A stretch of DNA of 64,000 bases from Paraburkholderia tropica (GCF_914484835.1 NZ_CAJZAR010000101.1:62001-126000), one strand, 5' to 3'; counted from the stretch's first letter, positions 24,908 to 35,129 are shown. Program-made: numbers and translations. The notes: generated by a model not told the origin, from the sequence alone.

Positions 24908-25927
24908 ATGGAGTACCCAACACACAGTCAGCAAGATAGTGTGGTGCCGTCGTGTGCCAAGTTGTGCGTCACATCCGGTCCGGATGAGGTAAAGCATATT
25001 GGGTTTCTCCTCTTCAGTGGATTCTCGCTCCCGGAAGCGGCAACGGTGCTGGAAATGTTCCAGGAGGCAAATCTATTGGCCCGGTCGGAAAGGCCACTGG
25101 GTCGACGGGTGCACTATGACGTTACCTTGCTATCCATAGCAGGCGGACGCGTCGACAGCTCTTCGTCCGTTTTTGTGTGGGCGGAGCGTGCCGAAGATCG
25201 TCGCTTTGCGAACGGACTTCATGCATTGTTCATAGCCGGAGGCGCAGGTGCTCGTCATGCTCTTCGCGACGAGCGCCAGATACGCTGGCTGCGTAGAGAG
25301 GGTTTTCGTAGCAATGTAGTAGTACCGATTGGCGATGGCCGACTCCTGCTCGACGCTGCAGGGATAGAGCGTCCCATCCATGGTTGGGACGCGTCATTGC
25401 GCGAAGCGTGGGAGCAATATCAGCGTAACGAGAATTGCTTAGCCGCAGTAGCAACGGTTCCCGTGCGCAAGGCGATTGCGCTCATTGAACAGGACTTCGG
25501 TGGGAAGTTCGCCCGAGAGGTGGTCGGGCGGGTGATGACACAACATCAACCCGCCGCGCTCATCGCAAGGGTCCATGAGGACGTGTCTGGTTTTGTCAGT
25601 GAGCGCATCAGAGCAGCAGCTCGATGGATGGAAGCAAACGGCGAGCGCGCGATTTCAATCGAAGAGATCGCGAACGCGGCCTCGATGAGTGAGCGCAATT
25701 TTCTGCGCCGATTTCGAGCGGAAATGGGCATCACGCCCTCGGACTATTTGCTGCGTGTGCGTATCAAAATGAGCTGTCACTTGTTGCTCGAAACGGATCT
25801 ATCAGTAGACAAGATTGCACGGCACTGTGGACTCGGCAGTGGTGGCTGGCTATCCAAGGTGTTTCGCAAGCACTTCTCAACCACTCCGACCGAATATCGT
25901 GCTCAAATGCGCCATACTGACGCTTGA
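24908..25927 (+). CDS. GlxA-family (DJ-1/PfpI plus AraC) transcriptional regulator
   Basis: A 339-residue regulator. Residues about 30-190 form a class-I glutamine-amidotransferase-like sensor (HIGFLLFSGFSLPEAATVLEMF; ALFIAGGAGA). The catalytic cysteine of true amidases is absent. The C-terminal 100 residues are an AraC DNA-binding domain with ISIEEIANAASMSERNFLRRFRAEMG and LSVDKIARHCGLGSGGWLSKVF. It lies 420 bp from the exopolysaccharide locus with the opposite orientation and may regulate it (inference). Codon use is less GC-biased than in neighbours. Confidence 0.9.
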   Translation: MEYPTHSQQDSVVPSCAKLCVTSGPDEVKHIGFLLFSGFSLPEAATVLEMFQEANLLARSERPLGRRVHYDVTLLSIAGGRVDSSSSVFVWAERAEDRRFANGLHALFIAGGAGARHALRDERQIRWLRREGFRSNVVVPIGDGRLLLDAAGIERPIHGWDASLREAWEQYQRNENCLAAVATVPVRKAIALIEQDFGGKFAREVVGRVMTQHQPAALIARVHEDVSGFVSERIRAAARWMEANGERAISIEEIANAASMSERNFLRRFRAEMGITPSDYLLRVRIKMSCHLLLETDLSVDKIARHCGLGSGGWLSKVFRKHFSTTPTEYRAQMRHTDA

Positions 25928-26346
25928 TTAGATAAAGGGAGAGCGGACACGGCGATGAAAACTGCCGTAGCCACCGCCAATAGTTGTTGAACGTGTGTTG
26001 TAAGCCCATGGGAGGGCACGGCTTCCCACCCAGCACCACCAGTTACAGTACAGCGTCGACCGGGCTTTGTTCCGTGCCTTGCCGCGGCGCTGTTGCGAAG
26101 ATGGACGGACTCAAAGCTGAAATGTGCGACACTGGACGATAATCAATTCTCGTCAGTCGCGCGCATGATAGCCAGTCTCTCGCGTCTTCGTCAGCTCACC
26201 AAAACCGCCTGCGCCTTCGTCGCGGGAGAATTACTCGTCTGCGCCATGCTGGCAGCCGCCGCAGTATTTAGGATTGCAGCGGCCGTCGTGGGCGTGTCGA
26301 AACGGCCACGAGGCTGAATTGGCTTCAAAATCCTTTCAACACTACG
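25928..26346. other. Intergenic region, no convincing gene
   Basis: These 419 bp separate the convergent GlxA-family regulator and the glycoside hydrolase gene. A 74-codon plus-strand frame (26093-26317) with a hydrophobic C-terminal half exists, but it lacks a ribosome site and family resemblance. No clear terminator hairpin was found. Confidence 0.4.
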
Positions 26347-27366
26347 TCAGCGACCCTTCAGAGTAGACCGCAACGCGTCAAGCGCCGGCTTTCGAGCACC
26401 ATCCGCGTTCACCAAACCGAAATTGCGCTCCTTAGAGCTCTCCGCATTGGTCGTATTCTGCCACTCGTAAATCGAAATCAACGGCGTGTGCATGGTATTG
26501 CGTTCACGCAAAAACGCTGCGACGGCGGCGGCCTGCCCGCTCTCCGTCCCGAGCCGCCCGGACGAAACGCCCCACTCCGTAATGACCGTCGGCAGATCAA
26601 ACCTCGCGCGCACTTGATCGGCCACGTGCGCGATCTCCTCGGCACTTTTGCCATAGGCGTGCCATGACACGGCATCGATGCAGCCGTTCGACGGGACACC
26701 CGCGCCTAGCAACAATTGGTCCGGCAGTGAACCTGGCAGCGGCATGGTCGCGAAGGCAAAGCCTATGATCGAGGTGGTCCCGCGAATTTGCTGGAGACCC
26801 GCGCAAACGGCTCGCATGTAGACAGGAAAGGTTTTCTCGGCATGTCCGGTTGGCCAGTACTTTTCGAACTCAGGTTCGTTCCAGAGTTCGATGGCCAGGA
26901 TTTCAGAGCCGTAGTTTCGACTCAGTTCGACGATGGTGGCACTCAGGCGCGCCGCCGCCGCGCGTAACTGCTCGTCCTGCGCGCCGGGATCGCTCGTGTC
27001 GACTCGTATCAGTGGCGCCGTATCACGCACCGTGACGATCACCGGTAATTTCGCATCACGTGCCGCGTCGAATGACTTCTCGACCTGGCGGCGATACGCT
27101 GGCGTCTGCATGGCATTCGTCCATACCCCGAAACGCACGAAATCGAGCCCCGCGGCGCTAATTTGCCGTGCCATCTCCGGCGTGAAGCGCTCGATCTTGA
27201 CTTGCGCGCCTACGTGTACGGTATGATTCTGCCCCGCGACCCACAGTTTGAAGGGCTGGGCCGCGCCATCGACCGCATACGTCTCACGAGTCGACACCAT
27301 CGATATCATGCAGGCGGCCGCAATCGCGACCCATTGCCGGTTTATCTTCCGTGAATTCAGTTTCAT
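26347..27366 (-). CDS. Secreted glycoside hydrolase (GH5/GH39-like TIM barrel)
   Basis: A 339-residue exported protein with a signal peptide (basic start, hydrophobic WVAIAAACMISMV). It has the clan-A glycosidase pattern: acid/base E164 in IELWNEPEF and nucleophile E264 in VITEWGVSSG, with VSWHAYG between them. The start at 27366 gives MKLNSRKINR. It ends the exopolysaccharide gene array and probably trims or cleaves that polymer during export or release. The exact GH family and substrate cannot be set by eye. Confidence 0.82.
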   Translation of the reverse strand: MKLNSRKINRQWVAIAAACMISMVSTRETYAVDGAAQPFKLWVAGQNHTVHVGAQVKIERFTPEMARQISAAGLDFVRFGVWTNAMQTPAYRRQVEKSFDAARDAKLPVIVTVRDTAPLIRVDTSDPGAQDEQLRAAAARLSATIVELSRNYGSEILAIELWNEPEFEKYWPTGHAEKTFPVYMRAVCAGLQQIRGTTSIIGFAFATMPLPGSLPDQLLLGAGVPSNGCIDAVSWHAYGKSAEEIAHVADQVRARFDLPTVITEWGVSSGRLGTESGQAAAVAAFLRERNTMHTPLISIYEWQNTTNAESSKERNFGLVNADGARKPALDALRSTLKGR

Positions 27367-27475
27367 GTGGCCCCCGCCTGCCCAGTACGGTGCGCCTGCC
27401 GGACAGGCGGTCGTGAAGTGCATACAACATGAACCCACTTTTGCAAGCCAGATGCTCCCCCGTTCATACGCGAAC

Positions 27476-28576
27476 TCATGATTGGGCCATCTTCGCAGGC
27501 AACACGACTGATGCAGGCGGCACGTGCGCTTGCGGCGATGGCACCCGGCGCGTGCCAGGCACCAGCAGACTCAGCCGCCACGCCGCATAGAGCGCTGCAC
27601 TCGTCAAGTGGCGCGTGTAGCTGCCGAGATCGGGCTCGAACAACATCGACACCGCCATATGGCCAATGAGCAGGCAAGCGAGCCAGTTCACCGATGACAT
27701 GCGCGCGTCCGCCTGCGCGGGCTTGCCGAATATCGCGCCGAGTACGATGCCCATCAACGCTGTCATGACCAGTTCTTTCGGTCCGGGTGAAAACAAGAAG
27801 GGAACATGCAGTTTTGCGACCGCGTAAAGATAGTCCGCGCAGAACGCCCAAAAGGACTGCGGTGGCAAAGGGTTATAAAACCCCGTGCGGGCGCCGTACG
27901 GTGAGCCGGTGACGAGATAGTCGACCGCCATGTCGCGCGGATGCAGCAGCGCGTAATAGGCGATGTTGGGGAGCGAGAACAGAACCGTGAATACTGCGAC
28001 CAGCAAAAGCAGTTTGCCGCGCAGTCCCACCTTGCGAAACACCCATGCCCCCGCGCCGATTGCGAGAATCAGCACAAAATAGATGCGCACCGTCGCGGCG
28101 TAGCCAACATAGAGCACGACCGATGCCGCCAAAACGTACCGCAGGCTATAGCGGCGCGCGACCAGCACCAGTAATACCGAAATGAGCACAACCAACGTGT
28201 CTTTGCTCGCGACGAACAGATTGAAGAACACGCACGGCGCCAACAGCACGGTATTGACAAGCAGCGACCCCAGGCGTGACGAATAACCAATCATCATGCC
28301 AATGAAAAGCGCGCCCACCGCCACCACAAACACTGTCGTGCCAATATCGCCAAGCGTCGAATAGAACTTCGAGACCGCGTCGAACGACGTGTCCTGGTAT
28401 GTGCTGGAGCCTCCGATCTGCGACTGGATTTTGTCCGAATCGCGAAATACGAATTCGGGCAGAAATGTGCTCGCTTTCAGATAGAGCGTCGCATACATGA
28501 GAATGGCGGCCGCCGAAATGAAGCGCAAAACGCCTTTGCTCAGTTTCGGTCCCGCGAGCAATACACTACGAAGCAT
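27476..28576 (-). CDS. Polysaccharide polymerase, Wzy-like integral membrane protein
   Basis: A 366-residue very hydrophobic protein with about ten predicted membrane segments (for example VFVVAVGALFIGMMIG and LLLLVAVFTVLFSLPNIAYY). No enzyme motif is visible, as is normal for Wzy/EpsG polymerases. Its neighbours (Wzx, Wzc, Wza) and the absence of another polymerase candidate support polymerisation of lipid-linked repeat units in the periplasm. It overlaps the flippase gene by 11 bp. Confidence 0.72.
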   Translation of the reverse strand: MLRSVLLAGPKLSKGVLRFISAAAILMYATLYLKASTFLPEFVFRDSDKIQSQIGGSSTYQDTSFDAVSKFYSTLGDIGTTVFVVAVGALFIGMMIGYSSRLGSLLVNTVLLAPCVFFNLFVASKDTLVVLISVLLVLVARRYSLRYVLAASVVLYVGYAATVRIYFVLILAIGAGAWVFRKVGLRGKLLLLVAVFTVLFSLPNIAYYALLHPRDMAVDYLVTGSPYGARTGFYNPLPPQSFWAFCADYLYAVAKLHVPFLFSPGPKELVMTALMGIVLGAIFGKPAQADARMSSVNWLACLLIGHMAVSMLFEPDLGSYTRHLTSAALYAAWRLSLLVPGTRRVPSPQAHVPPASVVLPAKMAQS

Positions 28577-29876
28577 GCAGCACCCCTCCCTTCCTGAATT
28601 GGCTCACGGCACTGCCATGCGCCCGCGCAACGAGCCAGACGAGAATCGACACAATGCCCACGCTCGCGCACAGATGGGCGATTGCGGCGCCCAGCGTGCC
28701 GACGTGGGCAATCAGCAGCCAGCCTGCCGGGACGCACACGGCGGCCACCCCGCAGATCGCGACGGAAACGCGGCGCCCCAATCGCAGTGCGATCGCACTG
28801 CTCCACAAGACATCAGCCAACGAGCGCAACAAGAACGACACGAGCAGAATGGCGAGCAGCGCATATTCATGCGCTCCGGCCGGTTGGTGCGAGATGCTGA
28901 AAATTGGCTTGCTGGCAATCAGCACGCCTGCCGCGCATCCAGCCGAAATACCGAGACTCGCGCGCACCGAGCGATGCAACGTCGCGCCAAACTCGTGAGG
29001 CGAGACCTCCAGCGCGCGGACGAGGCGCGGCCCCGCCGTCACGACGATCGTCGCATACGCGATGGTCTGGATCGTATTGGCGATGGACCATGCAAAGACA
29101 TAACGCCCCAACTCGCTCGCTGTCACCATGCCGCTCGCGACAAATCGCTCGGCATACTGGAGTCCGGAAAGCACGACGGTTGCAAAGAAGAAGGGCAATC
29201 CGTCGATCCATACGGCGCGGACACCGGCGCGATGCCCGACATATGCGCCTTGCGACACACGCGCAACGCGGACAGCCGTACGGTCCAACGCCTTGCGTGT
29301 GTGGGCAATAAACAGGCAAGCAGCAATCACGACGAGCGCATTGGTCGCCCACCACAAGACGAAAACAGTCTCGATCGAATGCACCGCACCCACCATCAAC
29401 CCAAGTACCGCGACACCCGCCCACGCGCCGGTGCGCACGAACAGGAAGATCGCACCGGCACGCGCGCGGTGCAGCGAAAACACCCACGAGTTGGTTTCGA
29501 GTCCAGCATGTTCGGAGAACGCGACGAGCATCACGCCCCACAACACACCGGGCTGAATGCGGTCCAGGGCGTCAAATGCGGATAGCTCACGGGCCGATAT
29601 AACCAGCAGGGCAATCAACGCATAGGCCGCGCCGTAAAGCAGCAGCACGCCCCGCGTGTCGCGGATCGCGGATCGTGGATTCGGCAAACTCAAACGACGG
29701 TTGATTTCGGCACTGAAACCTAACCCAAGCAGTTTGGAGGCCACCACAGACACTGCGAGTGCCAGCCCATAGTCGGCGACTGCCGAGAAACCGAGCGCCC
29801 GCGCAATCGCGATCGTCAGCAGGAACTTGAGTGCGAGTGCCGCAATTCTCAGGCTGAAGCGAAAAATCAAAGGCAT
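28566..29876 (-). CDS. Polysaccharide flippase, Wzx-like
   Basis: A 436-residue multi-span membrane protein of the MATE/MOP flippase type, starting LIFRFSLRIAALALKFLLTIAIARALG, a typical first helix of Wzx proteins, with about twelve membrane segments in all. It would move undecaprenyl-linked repeat units to the periplasmic face. It follows the pyruvyl transferase gene by 12 bp and overlaps the Wzy candidate by 11 bp. Confidence 0.82.
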   Translation of the reverse strand: MPLIFRFSLRIAALALKFLLTIAIARALGFSAVADYGLALAVSVVASKLLGLGFSAEINRRLSLPNPRSAIRDTRGVLLLYGAAYALIALLVISARELSAFDALDRIQPGVLWGVMLVAFSEHAGLETNSWVFSLHRARAGAIFLFVRTGAWAGVAVLGLMVGAVHSIETVFVLWWATNALVVIAACLFIAHTRKALDRTAVRVARVSQGAYVGHRAGVRAVWIDGLPFFFATVVLSGLQYAERFVASGMVTASELGRYVFAWSIANTIQTIAYATIVVTAGPRLVRALEVSPHEFGATLHRSVRASLGISAGCAAGVLIASKPIFSISHQPAGAHEYALLAILLVSFLLRSLADVLWSSAIALRLGRRVSVAICGVAAVCVPAGWLLIAHVGTLGAAIAHLCASVGIVSILVWLVARAHGSAVSQFRKGGVLHAS

Positions 29877-29888
29877 GGCCGGCTCTGC

Positions 29889-31043
29889 TCAAGCATTGCG
29901 CGATGCACGGAGGCCTGCGATCACGCGCTGACGGCCCGCACGGATGCCCTCGAAGCCGGCTTTCGCGCGCGCCCAGAACCCGGGGATCGCACGCGAACCG
30001 AGCAGCGCCTGCGCAACGTCATCTGCGTCGAAATCGGCGGCGTTCTGCACCCAGTCCTCCACACCAAGATCCGCATAGGCGCCGAATCCCTTGCGCTCGT
30101 AACTCAAGTGATAGGCCGGCACGCCGTGCAAGATGGATTCGAGCGCGCCATGCAAGCGGACCGAGACGACCACGTCGGGCGGATCGTTCTCGAGCAATAC
30201 CTTCAGCGACACCAGCGGACCGTCGATGCCGATACTGCGGTAATAGGCAAGATCGTCGTTGCCGCGCCCCGTGCTCTGCACGGCATACACGACTTCGCAC
30301 TGCGCGCCGACCAGCGAGATCAGCTTGCGCGTGGCCGTTTCATAACGCCTGCGCTGTGCTTCGCTCCAACTCGGCGCGCGACGCAGCACGAAAGCCACGC
30401 GCTTCACCTCAGGCCGGGCACATTCGGCGCGCGCCATAATCTCTGAGCTGCGGCGCTCGAAGTCGAGCACTGCCAGGTCAGGCGCACGCTGAGTATTCGC
30501 ATTGCTGGCCAGAAATTGAACCGAGCGGTCGTCGCGCACGAACACCGAACTGAACTGCCCGAGTAGGCCTGACATGTGTGCAAGCAGGGGCTGCGCCGGC
30601 ATGGATGGCCCGATGCTTTGCGGCAAATAGACTGTGGGCTTTCCCACGAGGCGCGCTGCGCGCATTTGCAGCAGGTGCCCGGCTTCCAGCTTTAGCGCCT
30701 CGGCACAATTTCGCGCACGGAGATACCCGCCGCCAACGCCCGCGATCACGTCCGCCGAATCGAGCAAACGCAGCAGTTCATTCGCGCGCGTATTCAGCCG
30801 CATCGGCAGAAACAGGCTGGCCGCGCCAGCGAGGCGCGTAAGGCCGCCGTCGGCGAGCACTGGCGCCGCGTACACGTTGTCATATTGAGCGAACGATGCG
30901 GGATCAGCCGCCACGATCGATACGTGCGTGTCTTCGCCGAACGCCTGCTTGAGCAAGCCCACCGAGAGATCGACCAGCAGCCCGTCGCCGGAATTGCGCG
31001 AGCTGTAGGCGTGAATAAGCGCGACACGGGTAGTTGCGGCCAT
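29889..31043 (-). CDS. Polysaccharide pyruvyl transferase family protein
   Basis: A 384-residue cytoplasmic enzyme. Family features: SSRNSGDGLLVDLSVGLL near the N-terminus, AGVGGGYLRAR, YLPQSIGP, VSVRLHGALESILHG and the following SYERKGFGAY. Members add a pyruvate ketal from phosphoenolpyruvate to sugars in exopolysaccharides, giving negative charge. It shares a one-base stop/start overlap (TGATG) with the glycosyltransferase upstream. Confidence 0.9.
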   Translation of the reverse strand: MAATTRVALIHAYSSRNSGDGLLVDLSVGLLKQAFGEDTHVSIVAADPASFAQYDNVYAAPVLADGGLTRLAGAASLFLPMRLNTRANELLRLLDSADVIAGVGGGYLRARNCAEALKLEAGHLLQMRAARLVGKPTVYLPQSIGPSMPAQPLLAHMSGLLGQFSSVFVRDDRSVQFLASNANTQRAPDLAVLDFERRSSEIMARAECARPEVKRVAFVLRRAPSWSEAQRRRYETATRKLISLVGAQCEVVYAVQSTGRGNDDLAYYRSIGIDGPLVSLKVLLENDPPDVVVSVRLHGALESILHGVPAYHLSYERKGFGAYADLGVEDWVQNAADFDADDVAQALLGSRAIPGFWARAKAGFEGIRAGRQRVIAGLRASRNA

Positions 31044-32296
31044 CAGACAGTTTCCTTGATCACGCGCTGGTAGAGGGCGACAGTCTTTTCGACCATCGCG
31101 GAAATGGAAAAACGTTCGACCGCGCGCTGGCAGTTCCGGCGCATGTGCGAGCGCATCGCCGGATCGGCGGCAAGTGTGGCCAGGGCATCGACGAACAACG
31201 TGACGTCGTCTTCGTTGGGAACCACAAAGCCGATCTGCTCGGCGTCCACGAGCTCGCCTGCCCCCGAAACACGCGTGGTCACGACAGGGATTTGAGCAGC
31301 CATTGCTTCGAGCAAAACGTAAGGAAAGCCTTCGTAGCGACTCGGCAACGCAAAGAGATCGAAAGCGGAAAAGTAGCGACGCGCATGAGACACGCGACCC
31401 AGCACACGCACGTTCGCTGGCACCGGCTGTCCGTCGAGCGCGGCCGCCTGCACGAAGTCACCCGGGCCGATTACCGCAAAAATGACGTTATCGACGCCCC
31501 GCTCCAGCAGCTCGTGCGCAATCCGCGCGAGCCGGTCCACACCCTTCTGGAAATCGAGCCGCCCGACGAAACCCACGACCACCGCATCGTGCGGCAGGCC
31601 CAGCGCCTCGCGTGCTTCGCGATCGGGGAGCGCGTCCGATTTCGGCACTCCGTTAAAAATAGTCTCGACGCGCGCGCCTGGAATACGCAGCGCTTCGCTC
31701 AAATGCTTCGCTTCATCGAGCGACACCGCGATGATGCGATCACTGCGCAAGCGTCCAAGCATGCTTTCAATCAGACCGTAGAAGCGACGCTGGTTCGCCG
31801 GTAGATACGGATTGAGCGTATAGACAGCGTGCGGCGTATAGACCTGCTTCCATGGACCGAAGCACAAGCGAGCCAGCGCTCCCGCTTTCGAGCTGTGGCT
31901 GTGCACGATATCGGGTTGCAACCGGTTCAGGCATCGGAACAACTGCGCGAACGCCACCGTGTCCGACTTGCCCACCGAGCGAAGCATCCGCAGCCGGTGT
32001 ACCGAATCGCACTGCGCCAGCACCGCGTCGCCGAGCAGCACCTCGTCGAAACGATCACCTTGCGGCACGATCAGATGAATCTCGATGCCGCCACGCGCCC
32101 GCAGGCCTCGCACCATATCGGCAATATGAACCGCGACGCCCCCGCCCGCAGCCTCCACCACGAGCACCACGCGCAAGTGGCGGACGTCAGCCTCGCCCCG
32201 CTGCGCTTCACGGCGCGGCCCGATACCCTCCGGCCGCGCTGCGCGTGCGGTTTGGGGGCGAGCTTCTTCCGTGACACCGACGCTATGCGTGCTCAT
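31043..32296 (-). CDS. Glycosyltransferase family 4-type enzyme
   Basis: A 417-residue GT-B fold transferase. The acceptor domain has VVEAAGGGVAVHIADMVRGL and DIVHSHSSKAGALARL. The donor domain has VGFVGRLDFQKGVDRL and the EX7E-type ALPSRYEGFPYVLLEAMA. The N-terminal 40 residues are Arg/Ala-rich and probably disordered. It is the only non-priming glycosyltransferase in the locus. Start and stop codons overlap neighbours by one base on both sides, suggesting tight coupling with Wzc and the pyruvyl transferase. Confidence 0.92.
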   Translation of the reverse strand: MSTHSVGVTEEARPQTARAARPEGIGPRREAQRGEADVRHLRVVLVVEAAGGGVAVHIADMVRGLRARGGIEIHLIVPQGDRFDEVLLGDAVLAQCDSVHRLRMLRSVGKSDTVAFAQLFRCLNRLQPDIVHSHSSKAGALARLCFGPWKQVYTPHAVYTLNPYLPANQRRFYGLIESMLGRLRSDRIIAVSLDEAKHLSEALRIPGARVETIFNGVPKSDALPDREAREALGLPHDAVVVGFVGRLDFQKGVDRLARIAHELLERGVDNVIFAVIGPGDFVQAAALDGQPVPANVRVLGRVSHARRYFSAFDLFALPSRYEGFPYVLLEAMAAQIPVVTTRVSGAGELVDAEQIGFVVPNEDDVTLFVDALATLAADPAMRSHMRRNCQRAVERFSISAMVEKTVALYQRVIKETV

Positions 32297-34584
32297 CAGG
32301 CTCTCCGTGCGAGACGCGCTATCCAGCGCCGCATGCGCGAACGCAGCGTCGTGGCCTCTGCTGCGCCATAGGTGTATTGAACGTAGCGATACGTGCCGTA
32401 TTTACGGCCATAAGCCTGACGGCCGGAATTCGGATCAATGCCGTTGAGAAGCGCACCGGTCACAGACACCCCTACCTGCGCGAAGCGCTTCATGCACTCG
32501 ACCAGTTCTGCACCACGCGTGCGCACGGCGCGCGCGACCAGCATGACGGTCCCGCAATACAGCGCGAGCATGGCCGCGTCTGTCACGGCGAGCACCGGCG
32601 GCGAGTCGATGATCACGCAGTCGTATTTCGCAGAGCAAGCTTCGAGCACTTCTTGCAGGCGCTGATGCGCGAGCAGTTCTGCGGCGTTCGGCGGCAGCGT
32701 ACCGGTGCTGATGAAGTCAAGACTCGGCAACAGTTCGCGCTGAATGGCTTCGTCGAGCGCAATCGTACCGGCAACGACCTCGCTGAGTCCGCGCTCACGC
32801 TTTACGCCGAAATGCTTGTGCAGATAGCCGCGGCGCAAGTCCGCGTCGATCACGAGCACGCGTTTGCCGCTCTTTGCTAGCAGCACGCCAAAGTTCGCCG
32901 AAACGAAGGACTTGCCGACTCCCGGCGTCGGACCGCAGAACAGCACAATGTTGTTGCGCGCATTGAGCATTGCGAATTCAAGCGCAGTGCGCAAACTGCG
33001 CAGGCTTTCGACGGCCGGCTCGTCGGGATGCCCGTCGGCGAGCAACTTACGGTTCACGAGTCCTGTCGTGTGGTCGTGACTGATCTGCGGCTGAAGTTTC
33101 GATTCGGGAATCGTGGCGTACACACTCAATCCCGTTTGCGCCTCGATTTCGACGGCCTCCGCCACACCCGCGAAGAGGAAGTTGTGCACGAACGCGAATC
33201 CGATGCCGATCAGCAACCCGAGCAATGCGCCCACCGCGATAGTGACCGGACGATTCGGAAACGCCACGTCTTCTGGAACCACAGGGGAATCCACCACGCG
33301 CACCGTGCCCGTCTTGCCCGCCTTGATGAGTTCGAGCTGCTGCACGTTATTCAGGAGCGCAGTATAAAGATCGGTATTGATCTTCACGTCAAGCATCAGG
33401 CGCATTGCATCCTGCTGCGCATTCGGCATACGGGTGACCTGCGCATTGAACGCGCTTTGTTGGGCCTTAAGCGTGGCGATCTGGGCGTCGAGCGCAACGA
33501 CATCGGGATAGGTGTCGGTGAAGCGCGACGCAAGTTGGTCGCGTTTCTGCTTGAGTTCCAGCATGCGCGTCGTGGCATCCGCTATTTGCTGGAGCACGAC
33601 TTTCGCTTCCTCACTCAGATCGATCGAGCCTTCCTTTTCGCGCACTCGCGTATAGCGGGCCTCGGCGGCTTCGAGCCGTTGCTTGAGAATCGGCACCTGC
33701 GTATTCAGAAACTCGAGCGATTGCGCCGCTTCTGCGGATTTGCGGTCGAGATTCTGTTTGACGTAGTAATGACCCACCGCTTTGAGTTGATCACGCACGA
33801 AAATCGGATCGGTGCCTTTAAGCGTTGCGATCAGCACACCCGACGACTTGATCTTCTCCTCGATGTCGAGCGCGTTCTGCATCGTGTTGATCGTATCGAG
33901 CCGGGATTTGCGCACAATCTTGAACTTGACACCGGGGTTCGCGTTGATCGATTTCACTAGCAGCGTAACCGGACCGTACGACGTCGTGAATGTTTCGACT
34001 TCACCCACTCGCCCCGTCACCGGCGCATCAAGATCCCAACCAGCGAGCCGGTAGCGCCCGTCTGCCAGAGCGGTCAGCGAGAAACTGTCGTCGAGCACAC
34101 GGCGCGGCACGTCGAAGCGCACGACATCCGCGCTTTCGGTTCCCCACGCCCAGCCGCCAACGCCCAGAATGCCCGCTTTACCAATCGAGTCGTTGAAGCG
34201 CGATATGAAGTCGCCAATCAACGGAAAGCGCGACGGACGCACGATAATGTAGCTGTGCAACTCGTCGACTACGCTGGTCACGACGAGACGCGAAGCCATG
34301 ATCTGCTGCTCGGCGGACGTGGGGGAGTTGTAGTCGAACAGCGAAGAGACGTCGCCCAGCAGGCTTTGCGCTGCGGCCATGCCACTGCCGTCCTCCACCT
34401 GTACGGAAATATCGGCCTGATATCGTGGCGGAAAAAGAAACGCGAACGCGGTCGCAAGCAGTACACACGACAAAAAAATCTTGACGATGGTCCAGCGATA
34501 TTCGACGAGCACATCGAGAACCCCAATCAGGTCCAGTTCGTCGTTATCGGCTGCCTCGCTCTTGGGAATTGGCAACGTGTTCAT
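32296..34584 (-). CDS. Polysaccharide co-polymerase/tyrosine autokinase, Wzc-like
   Basis: A 762-residue BY-kinase. The N-terminal Wzz domain is flanked by two membrane helices (residues about 30-52, and near 465-490), with a long coiled-coil periplasmic part between. The cytoplasmic kinase domain has Walker A GPTPGVGKS, Walker A' VLVIDADLRRG and Walker B VIIDSPPVLAVTD. The C-terminal tyrosine cluster is YGRKYGTYRYVQYTYG. It regulates polymer length and export by cyclic autophosphorylation. The phosphatase Wzb and the outer-membrane channel Wza are directly upstream. Confidence 0.95.
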   Translation of the reverse strand: MNTLPIPKSEAADNDELDLIGVLDVLVEYRWTIVKIFLSCVLLATAFAFLFPPRYQADISVQVEDGSGMAAAQSLLGDVSSLFDYNSPTSAEQQIMASRLVVTSVVDELHSYIIVRPSRFPLIGDFISRFNDSIGKAGILGVGGWAWGTESADVVRFDVPRRVLDDSFSLTALADGRYRLAGWDLDAPVTGRVGEVETFTTSYGPVTLLVKSINANPGVKFKIVRKSRLDTINTMQNALDIEEKIKSSGVLIATLKGTDPIFVRDQLKAVGHYYVKQNLDRKSAEAAQSLEFLNTQVPILKQRLEAAEARYTRVREKEGSIDLSEEAKVVLQQIADATTRMLELKQKRDQLASRFTDTYPDVVALDAQIATLKAQQSAFNAQVTRMPNAQQDAMRLMLDVKINTDLYTALLNNVQQLELIKAGKTGTVRVVDSPVVPEDVAFPNRPVTIAVGALLGLLIGIGFAFVHNFLFAGVAEAVEIEAQTGLSVYATIPESKLQPQISHDHTTGLVNRKLLADGHPDEPAVESLRSLRTALEFAMLNARNNIVLFCGPTPGVGKSFVSANFGVLLAKSGKRVLVIDADLRRGYLHKHFGVKRERGLSEVVAGTIALDEAIQRELLPSLDFISTGTLPPNAAELLAHQRLQEVLEACSAKYDCVIIDSPPVLAVTDAAMLALYCGTVMLVARAVRTRGAELVECMKRFAQVGVSVTGALLNGIDPNSGRQAYGRKYGTYRYVQYTYGAAEATTLRSRMRRWIARLARRA

Positions 34585-34649
34585 TTGTATTTCACTTGAG
34601 TTCTGTCACGATTTGCGGATCACGAACAGCGGCAGAAAATCTGCTTGTT

Positions 34650-35129
34650 TTACGCCCCCGATGCCACGCTCGCACGACCTGACATGCGCACGACCCATCC
34701 CGCCACGCCCACCTCGATCAGCCGAAGGCTGGATTCGAATGCGGCCCGATCCTGCCGATACGGGTCTGGCACGTCGAACCCAGAAGACATCCGCAACCCG
34801 GGCCGAGCATAATCGCCGAGCCTATAGACACGGCCCCGCATCGATGGATAGCGCTCTTCGACAAATTTCCGCTGTCCGTGGTCCATCACGATGACAAGAT
34901 CGGCCTGTGCGCCCATCCAGCTTTCGAACTGGCGCGCGCGATGCGACCGGATGTCGAGCCCCCGCTCGCGCATCAGATCAGTGGCCAGTGGATCGGCTGC
35001 ACTTCCGATCACAGCAGTGATGCCTGCCGACTCCACCGTCACGCCACTAGCTGCGTGCGCGAAGAGCGCCGCCGCCATCGGACTGCGGCAGATATTTCCG
35101 GCGCACACGACAAGGATGCGTCTAATCAT
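34650..35129 (-). CDS. Low-molecular-weight protein tyrosine phosphatase, Wzb-like
   Basis: A 159-residue phosphatase with the C-x5-R loop C9AGNICR15S and the general acid Asp in VPDPYRQD. It would dephosphorylate the C-terminal tyrosines of the neighbouring Wzc. It overlaps the Wza gene by 4 bp (ATGA) and lies 65 bp before Wzc. Confidence 0.95.
   Translation of the reverse strand: MIRRILVVCAGNICRSPMAAALFAHAASGVTVESAGITAVIGSAADPLATDLMRERGLDIRSHRARQFESWMGAQADLVIVMDHGQRKFVEERYPSMRGRVYRLGDYARPGLRMSSGFDVPDPYRQDRAAFESSLRLIEVGVAGWVVRMSGRASVASGA

Noticed and set aside
26093..26317. A 74-codon plus-strand frame with a hydrophobic C-terminal half.
   Set aside because: No ribosome site, no family match and unusual composition; possibly fortuitous.
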